A stretch of 12,652 nucleotides of DNA, taken from positions 1-12,652 of the forward strand of contig JAGHSG010000174.1 of the NCBI GenBank assembly GCA_018066005.1. The letters run 5' to 3'. Below the pieces are notes generated by a model. It made no database searches and had not been told where the DNA came from. It was given only the letters and a program-made list of their open reading frames with translations. Origin of the DNA: Bacteroidales bacterium (lineage in GTDB: Bacteria; Bacteroidota; Bacteroidia; Bacteroidales; Paludibacteraceae). This document shows, piece by piece, positions 6,607 to 12,637 of the stretch (the stretch's first letter is position 1; every line of letters starts with the position of its first letter). The position numbers and the translations under genes were made by a program.

Positions 6607-8928
6607 TCAATGCATAACCAAAATCTTTACCACTGCATGGTCCCCTCCTGCGTTACAGAAGACATTATATACTCCTGTTGCTACACGGCGTCCATCTGCC
6701 GTTTTGCCATCCCAGATAGCCGTACCGCCGTTGGAACGCGTTTCACAAACCAAGTTACCGGCATTATCCGTGATATGGATGATACTCTCATCCTCCAAAC
6801 CTGCAATGGTGATAGGTCCTTCATAATCCGGTCGAACGGGGTTAGGATAAGCATAGGCTGATGAGTAACTCTCAAAAGGAGCAGAAGCATCGCCTTGATA
6901 AGACATAAGTCCTTTGCCGGTACCGATAAAGACCTTGCCCGTAGTTGGTTCAATCGCTATACTGAGAATAGTATTACTGAGCAGCGGAGAATTATCCGTT
7001 GTGAAATGTTCAATGGTTTCCAAACCATCTTCTGACATTAAATACAAGCCCGAGGCTGCAGTGCCTATCCACTTGCGGTTGGCACCATCCACAGCGATGA
7101 CGTTAATTTGCTCTGTTTCCAATAAATAATCCGCCAAATTGGTTCCATCATTACGAGGAATCTTAATCTTACGACATGCTGATGAATTGAACAATTCACT
7201 CGGATTGTCAATAATAATGATACCGGCTGTCAAGCCGACCCAAATGGCACCTTCTTTCGTTTGAGCAATACAACAGATTCTATCTAACTGAATATTGCGG
7301 TTATCTTGATCTACAAACTGCGTACGTAAAACAGATCTATCATCGCGGGAATTGTCAATTGTACCTCTATCATCCAATACAGCCAACCCGACTTTTTGAT
7401 GGCTACTGGAAATAATTTTTATTTGCTCATTCTGATTCCAAATAAGTAGGTTTTGAGCGCGAGTAATAACATCAATATCACTATTTTGAATAGCTATAGC
7501 TTGTCCATTAGGACGAAGAACTTTTATATTATTCTTGCCCGAAATATTCATCATCCACAGATTATTTTGACTGTCAAAAGCCAATGCATCAACCCATGTA
7601 TAGGATGTTGCCGGAGAAGCAATACTATCCAAGAAACTATTTCTGGCATAATAACGTTTATAAAATTGATTATCCCTAAATTCTAACAATCCTATTCCCA
7701 AACCTGCAGCAAAAAAATGCGTTGGATCTTTAGGATCTATTATTCCGTCACAAATATCAACCAAATACTGTCCTGATAAAACTTCTAATTCCTTATTTGA
7801 GAAATTGTTCCATTGGTCTTGGTGAAGGACAGAAACAGTTCCGGGGTGATGGGTAGTGACAACAACATACCCCCCCGGAGTCATAATCAAATTGCCATTA
7901 ACTATGCGCAACCGATACGGATAATTTTCGGCCGGCCCATCTACAAAAAACAGTTGAGAATCATCATTCTTAACCCGCATCACACCCTTGTCTCCTATGG
8001 CTAACCAAGTACAATCGGATTGAGCTATATCAAACACTTCATCGGATGTAGCCACGTAGTGAAGTCCGGAAGTGGTAATTTCCCAATATCCTTGTCCTTG
8101 CTGCGCAATATATAAACGATTGTCGTGCGCAATCATTCGTGTAAAGGTCTGATTATCTTCTATGGTCTTCCATTCACCTCTTACATTTTTTTGGAGAGCA
8201 TAACGGATACTATCCTGACCCGCATTTTCTTTAGCCTTACATTTCAGTACACGCCGAACAAGCATATACGCCGTGTCTTGACAGGTTCCTATGCCCACAC
8301 AAGATGTTGATTCCGATAACTGCATGTTGTTCCAATTGGAATAGTCCATAGCGTTATCCTTGCGAGCAATCCAATAGAGGTTCTTGCTGTCGGTAACAAA
8401 CATAGAATCCTCGGTTAATGTCACACCCGTTACATTTACCTCATCTCCCTTAGGACCAATATAATACGTCTCTCCCACCTGCCTTTTGGCCATATTGATT
8501 GTCATCAAACCGAAAGGCATTGCTACAAAAGCCGTGTCAGCATCTATCACAAGGGCATTGGCATGCTTGGCGGAAGTCATCTCTTTGATAGCCACATCCG
8601 TCATTGGAACAATGGAACCATCCGAATAGATAAAATCTATCAAACCATCTTCATACATCAGCATCAAGCAACGATTCATCTCCGAATACCCTATTTGAGC
8701 AATCGTCGAGCCGTTTAAGCCGTCCTGTTTGCTATACGTCGTTATCTGCTCCGTCTTGCGATTGATTGAATACAATGCCCCACCCGCCTGCACATAGATC
8801 TCCGTAGGCGTAACCTCCACGTGTTTGGACTGACCATAAGCCAAATGGGATTGCCAACTATACATTTGGGCTACTGACAAAGCACTTTGCAGTAAGCATC
8901 CTATCAAAACGAGCAGACTTTTTTTCAT
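6607..8928 (-). CDS. porZ: PorZ-like type IX secretion component, beta-propeller protein with C-terminal sorting domain
   Basis: A 773-residue exported protein, close to the length of Porphyromonas gingivalis PorZ. The start M-K-K-S-L-L-V-L leads a signal peptide ending S-V-A-Q near residue 21. Most of the chain is made of propeller-type strands such as G-A-I-W-V-G-L, R-K-W-I-G-T-A-A-S-G-L and K-V-F-I-G-T-G-K-G-L, the pattern often labelled 'two-component regulator propeller'. The last 82 residues (from Y-A-Y-P-N-P-V at 692) form a T9SS C-terminal domain with W-D-G-K, G-R-R-V-A-T-G-V-Y and a final V-K-I-L-V. In P. gingivalis PorZ works at the cell surface with the PorU sortase and presents anionic LPS for cargo attachment; I infer the same role here. 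A run of seven G on the coding strand (7870-7876) and an A+T-rich middle are odd. An L-I-G-C at 8-11 could be read as a lipobox, but it is too close to the N-terminus. Confidence 0.82.
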   Translation of the reverse strand: MKKSLLVLIGCLLQSALSVAQMYSWQSHLAYGQSKHVEVTPTEIYVQAGGALYSINRKTEQITTYSKQDGLNGSTIAQIGYSEMNRCLMLMYEDGLIDFIYSDGSIVPMTDVAIKEMTSAKHANALVIDADTAFVAMPFGLMTINMAKRQVGETYYIGPKGDEVNVTGVTLTEDSMFVTDSKNLYWIARKDNAMDYSNWNNMQLSESTSCVGIGTCQDTAYMLVRRVLKCKAKENAGQDSIRYALQKNVRGEWKTIEDNQTFTRMIAHDNRLYIAQQGQGYWEITTSGLHYVATSDEVFDIAQSDCTWLAIGDKGVMRVKNDDSQLFFVDGPAENYPYRLRIVNGNLIMTPGGYVVVTTHHPGTVSVLHQDQWNNFSNKELEVLSGQYLVDICDGIIDPKDPTHFFAAGLGIGLLEFRDNQFYKRYYARNSFLDSIASPATSYTWVDALAFDSQNNLWMMNISGKNNIKVLRPNGQAIAIQNSDIDVITRAQNLLIWNQNEQIKIISSSHQKVGLAVLDDRGTIDNSRDDRSVLRTQFVDQDNRNIQLDRICCIAQTKEGAIWVGLTAGIIIIDNPSELFNSSACRKIKIPRNDGTNLADYLLETEQINVIAVDGANRKWIGTAASGLYLMSEDGLETIEHFTTDNSPLLSNTILSIAIEPTTGKVFIGTGKGLMSYQGDASAPFESYSSAYAYPNPVRPDYEGPITIAGLEDESIIHITDNAGNLVCETRSNGGTAIWDGKTADGRRVATGVYNVFCNAGGDHAVVKILVMH

Positions 8929-8940
8929 ATACGTACGTAT
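8929..8940. repeat. 12-bp perfect palindrome between rdgB and porZ
   Basis: The sequence ATACGTACGTAT is its own reverse complement. It fills the 11-base gap between the rdgB stop and the porZ ATG and takes in the last base of the rdgB stop. It could be an operator-like site or chance; no T run follows, so it is not a terminator. Confidence 0.5.
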
Positions 8941-9509
8941 TAAATCAAAACATTTTTTAGTTGCTCCATCGCACGAGCGCGATGACTGATTGAATTCTTC
9001 ACGGAAGCCGGCAGTTCGGCAAAAGTTTCAGTATGTCCCTCCGGAATAAATATCGGATCATATCCAAAACCGCCATCTCCTCTTTCCTCCGAAGCGATAG
9101 TCCCCTGCACAACACCTTCCACTTGCTCTATTTGTCCTCCGCGAATAAGCGTTACAACCGTTCTAAACCTGGCTTGCCGATTACTGCACCCTTGCAAAAG
9201 GGTCAATGCTTTTAGACGATTGGCTGCATCATTATGCGCCTCACCCGCCCAACGAGCCGTATAAACACCCGGCTGGCCATTCAACGCCTCAATTTCCAAA
9301 CCCGTATCGTCTGCAAAGCAGTCCATCTGATACTTATCCCAAATATACTGCGCCTTGATGAGCGAGTTGGCTTCCAATGTTTCACCCGTTTCTGCAATAT
9401 CCTCCACGCACCCCAATTCGGCTAAAGAGATGATTTGAAAAGTCGAAGGAAGTATTTTACGTACTTCCTCCAACTTATGTGAATTATTTGTTGCAAAAAC
9501 GAGTTTCAT
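8940..9509 (-). CDS. rdgB: XTP/dITP diphosphatase (non-canonical purine NTP pyrophosphatase)
   Basis: Hydrolyses XTP, ITP and dITP to monophosphates and pyrophosphate, keeping deaminated purines out of DNA and RNA. At 189 residues it is close to the usual length of about 195. Motifs in order are: F-A-T-N-N-S-H-K at 5-12 with Glu15, A-D-D-T-G at 66-70 (Asp67/Asp68, matching the E. coli Asp68/Asp69 pair), G-V-Y-T-A-R-W at 81-87, F-G-Y-D-P-I-F at 148-154, Lys171 and I-S-H-R at 174-177. All substrate- and metal-binding motifs are intact. Its ATG overlaps the aspA stop (ATGA at 9506-9509), so it is probably translated from the same message, and porZ begins 11 bases after its stop. Confidence 0.97.
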   Translation of the reverse strand: MKLVFATNNSHKLEEVRKILPSTFQIISLAELGCVEDIAETGETLEANSLIKAQYIWDKYQMDCFADDTGLEIEALNGQPGVYTARWAGEAHNDAANRLKALTLLQGCSNRQARFRTVVTLIRGGQIEQVEGVVQGTIASEERGDGGFGYDPIFIPEGHTETFAELPASVKNSISHRARAMEQLKNVLI

Positions 9510-10921
9510 CGCCGTGGTTGAATATCCAGTTTAACCGGCTTAATCATATTCTCCGGCGCTAAAATGGTGTCCAACTCTTCTTTGGTCAAGATACCATTTT
9601 CAATAACCAAATCATACACGCCGCGACCTGTAGCAAGAGCCTGTTTGGCTATTTTGGTGCTATTCTTATATCCGATAATCGGGTTCAATGCCGTTACAAT
9701 GCCTATACTTCCTTTGATATAGTTCTCGCAACGCTCCTTATCTGCCTTAATACCGTCTATGCAGTATTCACGCAGTACATCAAAACCGTTTATCATGATT
9801 TCACAACTCTCGAAGCAGCATTGTGCCATAGTAGGCTCCATGGCATTCAACTCCATTTGAGCAGCCTCATTGCACATGGCAACACACAAGTCGTTACCTA
9901 TCACTTTGTAACTGATTTGGTTCATCACCTCCGGAATAACAGGATTAACCTTACCCGGCATGATGGAACTTCCGGGCTGACGAGCAGGCAAATCCAGCTC
10001 GTGCAAACCACATTTGGGGCCCGAACCTAACAAACGCAAATCATTGCAAATCTTGTTCATCTTGGTAGCAATACGACGCAACACAGACGAGTAACCAACC
10101 ATACAGCTGGTATCCGAAGTGGCTGCTACCAAATCCTCTGCCTTAACGATATTCCAACCCGTAATCTGCGCCATATATCGGGTACATAATTCGGCATAAC
10201 CCGGTTGAGAACATATACCTGTACCGATAGCCGTAGCTCCCATATTGATGGTCAAGAACTCCTCAGCAGCATCATTCAGGTGTTTAATCTCATCTTTCAA
10301 AATAGATGCAAACGCGCCAAAAGTCTGACCAAGGGTCATAGGAACAGCATCCTCCAACTGAGTACGACCCATCTTGAGAACATCCTTAAACTCTACGGCT
10401 TTCTTCTCAAACGCCTCAATAAGTTCCTCAAAATGTTTCATGAACTCTAAATGCGTAGCATAAAGACCCATATGAATAGCCGTGGGATAAGCATCATTGG
10501 TGGATTGCGAGCAGTTGACATGATCATTGGGAGAGCAATATTTATATTCGCCTAATTCATGCCCCATAATCTGTAACGCACGGTTGGCAATCACCTCGTT
10601 GGCATTCATATTGGTTGTGGTGCCAGCGCCACCCTGAATCATATCTACTGGGAATTGATCATGCCATTTACCTGCCAAAATCTCCTCGCAAGCTTGCTTT
10701 ATGGCTGCGAACTGTTCATCAGTAAGCAATCCCTCATCGTGATTGGCCATTGCGGCTCCTAATTTGGTATATGCCAAGCCATTGATGAAAGCAGGATAAT
10801 CTTTCAGTTTGAACTTAGAAATAGGGAAATTCTCCATCCCTCGTGCCGTCTGCACGCCATACAAAGCCTCGGCGGGTATCCCTTTTTCGCCAATTAAGTC
10901 ACTTTCAATACGTGTTTTCAT
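9506..10921 (-). CDS. aspA: Aspartate ammonia-lyase (aspartase)
   Basis: Reversibly deaminates L-aspartate to fumarate and ammonium; in fumarate-respiring anaerobes this feeds succinate formation. The chosen product is 471 residues, near the 478 of E. coli. The fumarase/aspartase signature G-S-S-I-M-P-G-K-V-N-P is at 317-327, with the catalytic-loop serine at about 318. The following V-I-P-E-V-M-N-Q, and T-T-T-N-M-N-A-N-E-V-I-A-N earlier, favour aspartase over fumarase. I start at 10921 because M-K-T-R-I-E-S-D-L-I-G aligns with the usual start and a GGAG lies eight bases upstream. In-frame ATGs at 10927 and 10954 are possible, the latter inside the HIT gene. The 3' end overlaps rdgB by four bases. 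Confidence 0.95.
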   Translation of the reverse strand: MKTRIESDLIGEKGIPAEALYGVQTARGMENFPISKFKLKDYPAFINGLAYTKLGAAMANHDEGLLTDEQFAAIKQACEEILAGKWHDQFPVDMIQGGAGTTTNMNANEVIANRALQIMGHELGEYKYCSPNDHVNCSQSTNDAYPTAIHMGLYATHLEFMKHFEELIEAFEKKAVEFKDVLKMGRTQLEDAVPMTLGQTFGAFASILKDEIKHLNDAAEEFLTINMGATAIGTGICSQPGYAELCTRYMAQITGWNIVKAEDLVAATSDTSCMVGYSSVLRRIATKMNKICNDLRLLGSGPKCGLHELDLPARQPGSSIMPGKVNPVIPEVMNQISYKVIGNDLCVAMCNEAAQMELNAMEPTMAQCCFESCEIMINGFDVLREYCIDGIKADKERCENYIKGSIGIVTALNPIIGYKNSTKIAKQALATGRGVYDLVIENGILTKEELDTILAPENMIKPVKLDIQPRR

Positions 10922-10925
10922 ATTC

Positions 10926-10952
10926 ATTTCTCCATTTTCAATTCTCCATTCC
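10926..10952. repeat. Imperfect short direct repeat at the HIT/aspA junction
   Basis: On the + strand the block TCTCCATT occurs twice (about 10929-10936 and 10943-10950), embedded in similar A/T-rich sequence with the pattern TCTCCATTTTCAAT then TCTCCATTCCAT. It covers the last codons of the HIT gene and the aspA translation start area, and supplies the GGAG before the chosen aspA ATG. Two imperfect copies only; it may be a remnant of a low-complexity intergenic repeat. Confidence 0.45.
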
Positions 10953-11351
10953 ATCTATCGCTTCTGCAATGGAATTGGCAATAACACACATCTCTTCACC
11001 ACTCAACTCCAGTTTGGGGTTGGTGAAAACCATATCCTTCTCTTTATCCAACGGAACGAGATGAACATGCACATGGTTTACTTCCATACCAAGCACAGCC
11101 ACTCCCACACGCTTGCAGTTGGTAGCCTTCTTGATACCTGCTGCCACCTTCTTGCAGAAAAGCATCAGTCCGGATAGTGTCTCATCTTCCAAATCAAAGA
11201 TATAATCTGCCTCCGGCTCCGGCAATTTGGGAATAACCAACGTATGCCCTTTTTTCAGCGGATTAATATCCAAAAAGGCATAATAATTCTCATCCTCAGC
11301 TACTTTATAACTGGGAATTTCACCATTAATAATGCGCGTAAAAAGTGTCAT
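10938..11351 (-). CDS. HIT family nucleotide hydrolase/transferase
   Basis: A 137-residue histidine-triad protein of the HINT-like branch. The triad H-V-H-V-H-L-V has histidines at 93, 95 and 97, with His95 the expected nucleophile. Upstream, F-L-D-I-N-P at 26-31 and G-H-T-L-V-I-P-K at 35-42 are the usual HIT-fold motifs. Family members act on purine nucleoside phosphoramidates or dinucleoside polyphosphates; the physiological substrate here is not determined by sequence. The ATG overlaps the greA stop by four bases (ATGA at 11348-11351). Its C-terminal codons run into the A/T-rich repeat ahead of aspA. Confidence 0.93.
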   Translation of the reverse strand: MTLFTRIINGEIPSYKVAEDENYYAFLDINPLKKGHTLVIPKLPEPEADYIFDLEDETLSGLMLFCKKVAAGIKKATNCKRVGVAVLGMEVNHVHVHLVPLDKEKDMVFTNPKLELSGEEMCVIANSIAEAIDGMEN

Positions 11352-11818
11352 AGACTTATCTCTAATATTTCAAATTCCATTACACCTGCAGGCACTTTAA
11401 CTTGTGCCATATCGCCTACTTTTTTACCCAGCAAACCTTTGGCAATAGGAGTAGTAACTGCTATTTTACCCTCCAAGATATTTGCTTCGCCTTCGGTGAC
11501 CAGTTGGTAAACTTTTTCTTGATTATTCTTGAGATTCTTAACGCGAACTTTGGTCAATATCTGAACTTCATCTGTTTTAATGCTGCTTTCGTCTATAATA
11601 CGAGCCTCCATAATTTTGGCTTTAAGCATAGCGATTTTACTTTCCAGATGCCCTTGTTCCTCTTTTGCCGCATCATACTCTGCGTTTTCACTCAAATCAC
11701 CTTTGTCCCGTGCTTCTGCAATCGCTGCAATAACGCGAGGACGTTCTGTTCCTTCTAGGAACTGCAATTCTTCTTTCAGTTTTTGTAGACCGTCTGCGGT
11801 CATATAAGTTGCTGCCAT
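11348..11818 (-). CDS. greA: Transcription elongation factor GreA
   Basis: Binds RNA polymerase in its secondary channel and stimulates cleavage of backtracked RNA, releasing stalled complexes. At 156 residues it has nearly the standard length of 158. The N-terminal coiled coil spans about 8-75 with the signature A-R-D-K-G-D-L-S-E-N-A-E-Y at 36-48; the tip acidic residues Asp41 and Glu44 are at the same positions as in E. coli. The C-terminal FKBP-like domain covers about 80-156 (S-P-I/T-P-I-A-type segment T-T-P-I-A-K-G-L-L-G-K-K-V-G-D). It follows the 34-codon ORF by 22 bases and overlaps the HIT gene, and is the first large gene of the leftward operon. Confidence 0.97.
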   Translation of the reverse strand: MAATYMTADGLQKLKEELQFLEGTERPRVIAAIAEARDKGDLSENAEYDAAKEEQGHLESKIAMLKAKIMEARIIDESSIKTDEVQILTKVRVKNLKNNQEKVYQLVTEGEANILEGKIAVTTPIAKGLLGKKVGDMAQVKVPAGVMEFEILEISL

Positions 11819-11840
11819 ATATTAATTAGGTATTTAATTA

Positions 11841-11945
11841 TCAATATTTACGATTGAATATCTCAGACATCAGGAAAGCTTTGCGTGCTGTTTCAACATC
11901 ACGTATATCCGGAATTTGATTGGTATTTTCTTCTATTTCTGCCAT
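11841..11945 (-). CDS. Unrecognised 34-residue small protein ahead of greA
   Basis: ATG to TGA gives 34 codons. The first 18 residues are acidic (M-A-E-I-E-E-N-T-N ... D-I-R-D-V-E); the last 15 are helical and more basic, ending A-R-K-A-F-L-M-S-E-I-F-N-R-K-Y. An AAGGA sequence lies eight bases before the ATG, which is unusual in this window. It is on the same strand as greA, 22 bases upstream, and directly downstream of a structured leader and promoter. No membrane segment, cysteine motif or known domain is visible. I do not recognise the family. It could be a real small protein or a translated leader whose ribosome load affects greA expression. Its amphipathic C-terminal half and position argue for a real gene; its size leaves doubt. 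Confidence 0.6.
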   Translation of the reverse strand: MAEIEENTNQIPDIRDVETARKAFLMSEIFNRKY

Positions 11946-11969
11946 AAAACAATCCTTTTTAATAAAACG

Positions 11970-12058
11970 AAAAAATCCATAGCCGAGGTAGTTTTGTTAA
12001 AAACATCAGGAAACTTCACAGCCTCCTGATGCCATTAAACCTAAACCTTAACTATGAA
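11970..12058 (-). ncRNA. Structured leader RNA with nested stems ending in a U run (candidate attenuator)
   Basis: Read leftward, three stems nest. The outer stem pairs 12046-12058 with 11976-11988 (13 positions, one A-C mismatch, three G-U pairs). The middle stem pairs 12037-12043 with 11989-11995 (seven positions, one mismatch). The inner stem is a perfect 8 bp, CATCAGGA at 12031-12024 with TCCTGATG at 12011-12004, with a 12-base loop. The inner hairpin is followed by U5 (11999-12003) and the outer stem directly by U6 (11970-11975), so termination is possible at either point. The G-U pairs would be A-C clashes in the opposite strand, so the fold suits only leftward RNA. It lies between the promoter at 12079-12110 and the 34-codon ORF. 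I cannot match it to a named RNA family. Confidence 0.6.
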
Positions 12059-12078
12059 AATTTATTTGTTTTCGAGTG

Positions 12079-12110
12079 CAAAGGTAATACTTTTTTTTGA
12101 ATTGACCAAA
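12079..12110 (-). promoter_or_regulatory. Bacteroidota-type promoter for the small ORF-greA operon
   Basis: Read leftward: a -33 box TTTG (12107-12110), a 20-base spacer, then a -7 box TACCTTTG (12079-12086), matching TTTG/19-21/TAnnTTTG. Transcription should begin within about ten bases downstream. A perfect inverted repeat ATTTTTTG-CA-CAAAAAAT (12110-12127) abuts the -33 box. Confidence 0.82.
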
Positions 12111-12150
12111 TTTTTTGCACAAAAAATGGATTTTTCACTGTTTTTTATGC

Positions 12151-12177
12151 AAAAAGGGCTACCCGATGGGCAGCCCT
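12151..12177 (-). terminator. Intrinsic terminator of the tRNA-Glu-rpsT unit
   Basis: Read leftward, AGGGCTGCCC-ATC-GGGTAGCCCT forms a 10-bp G+C-rich stem (one G-U pair) with a three-base loop at 12155-12177, followed immediately by five T. It starts 21 bases after the rpsT stop codon. Confidence 0.93.
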
Positions 12178-12198
12178 CATATCTATAAGTAGGTTTCA

Positions 12199-12453
12199 TT
12201 AAGCCAGCTTATTGATGTAAATAGCCAAACTGGATTTCAGGTTTGCAGCCTTGTTCTTGTGGATAATGTGGCGTTTAGCCAATTTGTCCAACATAGAAGC
12301 AACTTTGGGCAACATAGCCACAGCAGCAGATTTCTCAGTTGTGGCACGCAAGTCACGAACGGCATTACGGGCAGATTTGGCATAATAGCGATTGTGCAAT
12401 CTGCGAGCCTCCGTTTGACGAATGCGTTTCAAAGAAGATTTGTGATTTGCCAT
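12199..12453 (-). CDS. rpsT: 30S ribosomal protein S20
   Basis: An 84-residue, strongly basic, all-helical protein that binds 16S rRNA in the 30S body. It begins M-A-N-H-K-S-S-L-K-R-I-R-Q and carries the family stretch R-N-A-V-R-D-L, then H-K-N-K-A-A-N-L-K-S toward the end. The frame stays open upstream to 12636, but those codons are the tRNA-Glu gene and its promoter read in frame, so the start is ATG at 12453, where the S20 homology begins. No Shine-Dalgarno is present, as is usual in the phylum. It lies 59 bases downstream of tRNA-Glu with no better promoter in the gap, so both are probably made as one transcript and separated by tRNA processing. Confidence 0.96.
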   Translation of the reverse strand: MANHKSSLKRIRQTEARRLHNRYYAKSARNAVRDLRATTEKSAAVAMLPKVASMLDKLAKRHIIHKNKAANLKSSLAIYINKLA

Positions 12454-12512
12454 CTTTTTTAGTTTTTGTTCATTTAACAAATGTGTTACCTTTGAGGAAG
12501 GTCGGTATTTTG

Positions 12513-12584
12513 TAGCGGGTAGGAGAGTCGAACTCCTCTTTTTAGAATGAAAATCTGACGTACTAACCGATATACGAACCCGCC
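12513..12584 (-). tRNA. tRNA-Glu (anticodon UUC)
   Basis: A full cloverleaf of 72 bases without encoded CCA: acceptor GGCGGGT/ACCCGCT (first pair G-U), discriminator A, D stem GTAT/GTAC, anticodon loop TTTTCAT with anticodon TTC at 12551-12549, T stem AGGAG/CTCCT with loop TTCGACT. Bases U8 and C9 and the G1-U72 pair fit bacterial tRNA-Glu as I know it. The anticodon stem TCAGA/TCTAA has a C28-A42 mismatch (12557 and 12543). Confidence 0.95.
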
Positions 12585-12605
12585 CTTGTTGCTGGAAAGA
12601 GCGTG

Positions 12606-12637
12606 CAAAATTACAACAAATTTTTGAATTGACCAAA
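12606..12637 (-). promoter_or_regulatory. Promoter of the tRNA-Glu-rpsT unit
   Basis: Read leftward: -33 box TTTG (12634-12637), 20-base spacer, -7 box TAATTTTG (12606-12613), then tRNA-Glu 21 bases further on. The -33 box lies in an 18-base block (12621-12638) identical to 12094-12111 in the greA-operon promoter, and both have GCAC beginning at the last base of the -7 box. Confidence 0.85.

Noticed and set aside
8896..8907. Lipobox in the PorZ signal peptide (L-I-G-C at residues 8-11)
   Set aside because: The hydrophobic stretch before it is too short and continues after the Cys; an ordinary signal peptidase site at S-V-A-Q fits better.
10922..10954. aspA start at 10954 or 10927
   Set aside because: The extra residues come from the A/T-rich repeat and the HIT tail; family alignment and the GGAG favour 10921.
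12053..12187. Rightward ORF of about 45 codons starting ATGAAAATT
   Set aside because: It runs antisense through the greA-operon promoter and the rpsT terminator, is dominated by homopolymer codons and has no promoter of its own.
12454..12636. N-terminal extension of S20 giving a 145-residue protein
   Set aside because: The added codons read through the tRNA-Glu gene and its promoter; S20 homology begins at the ATG at 12453.
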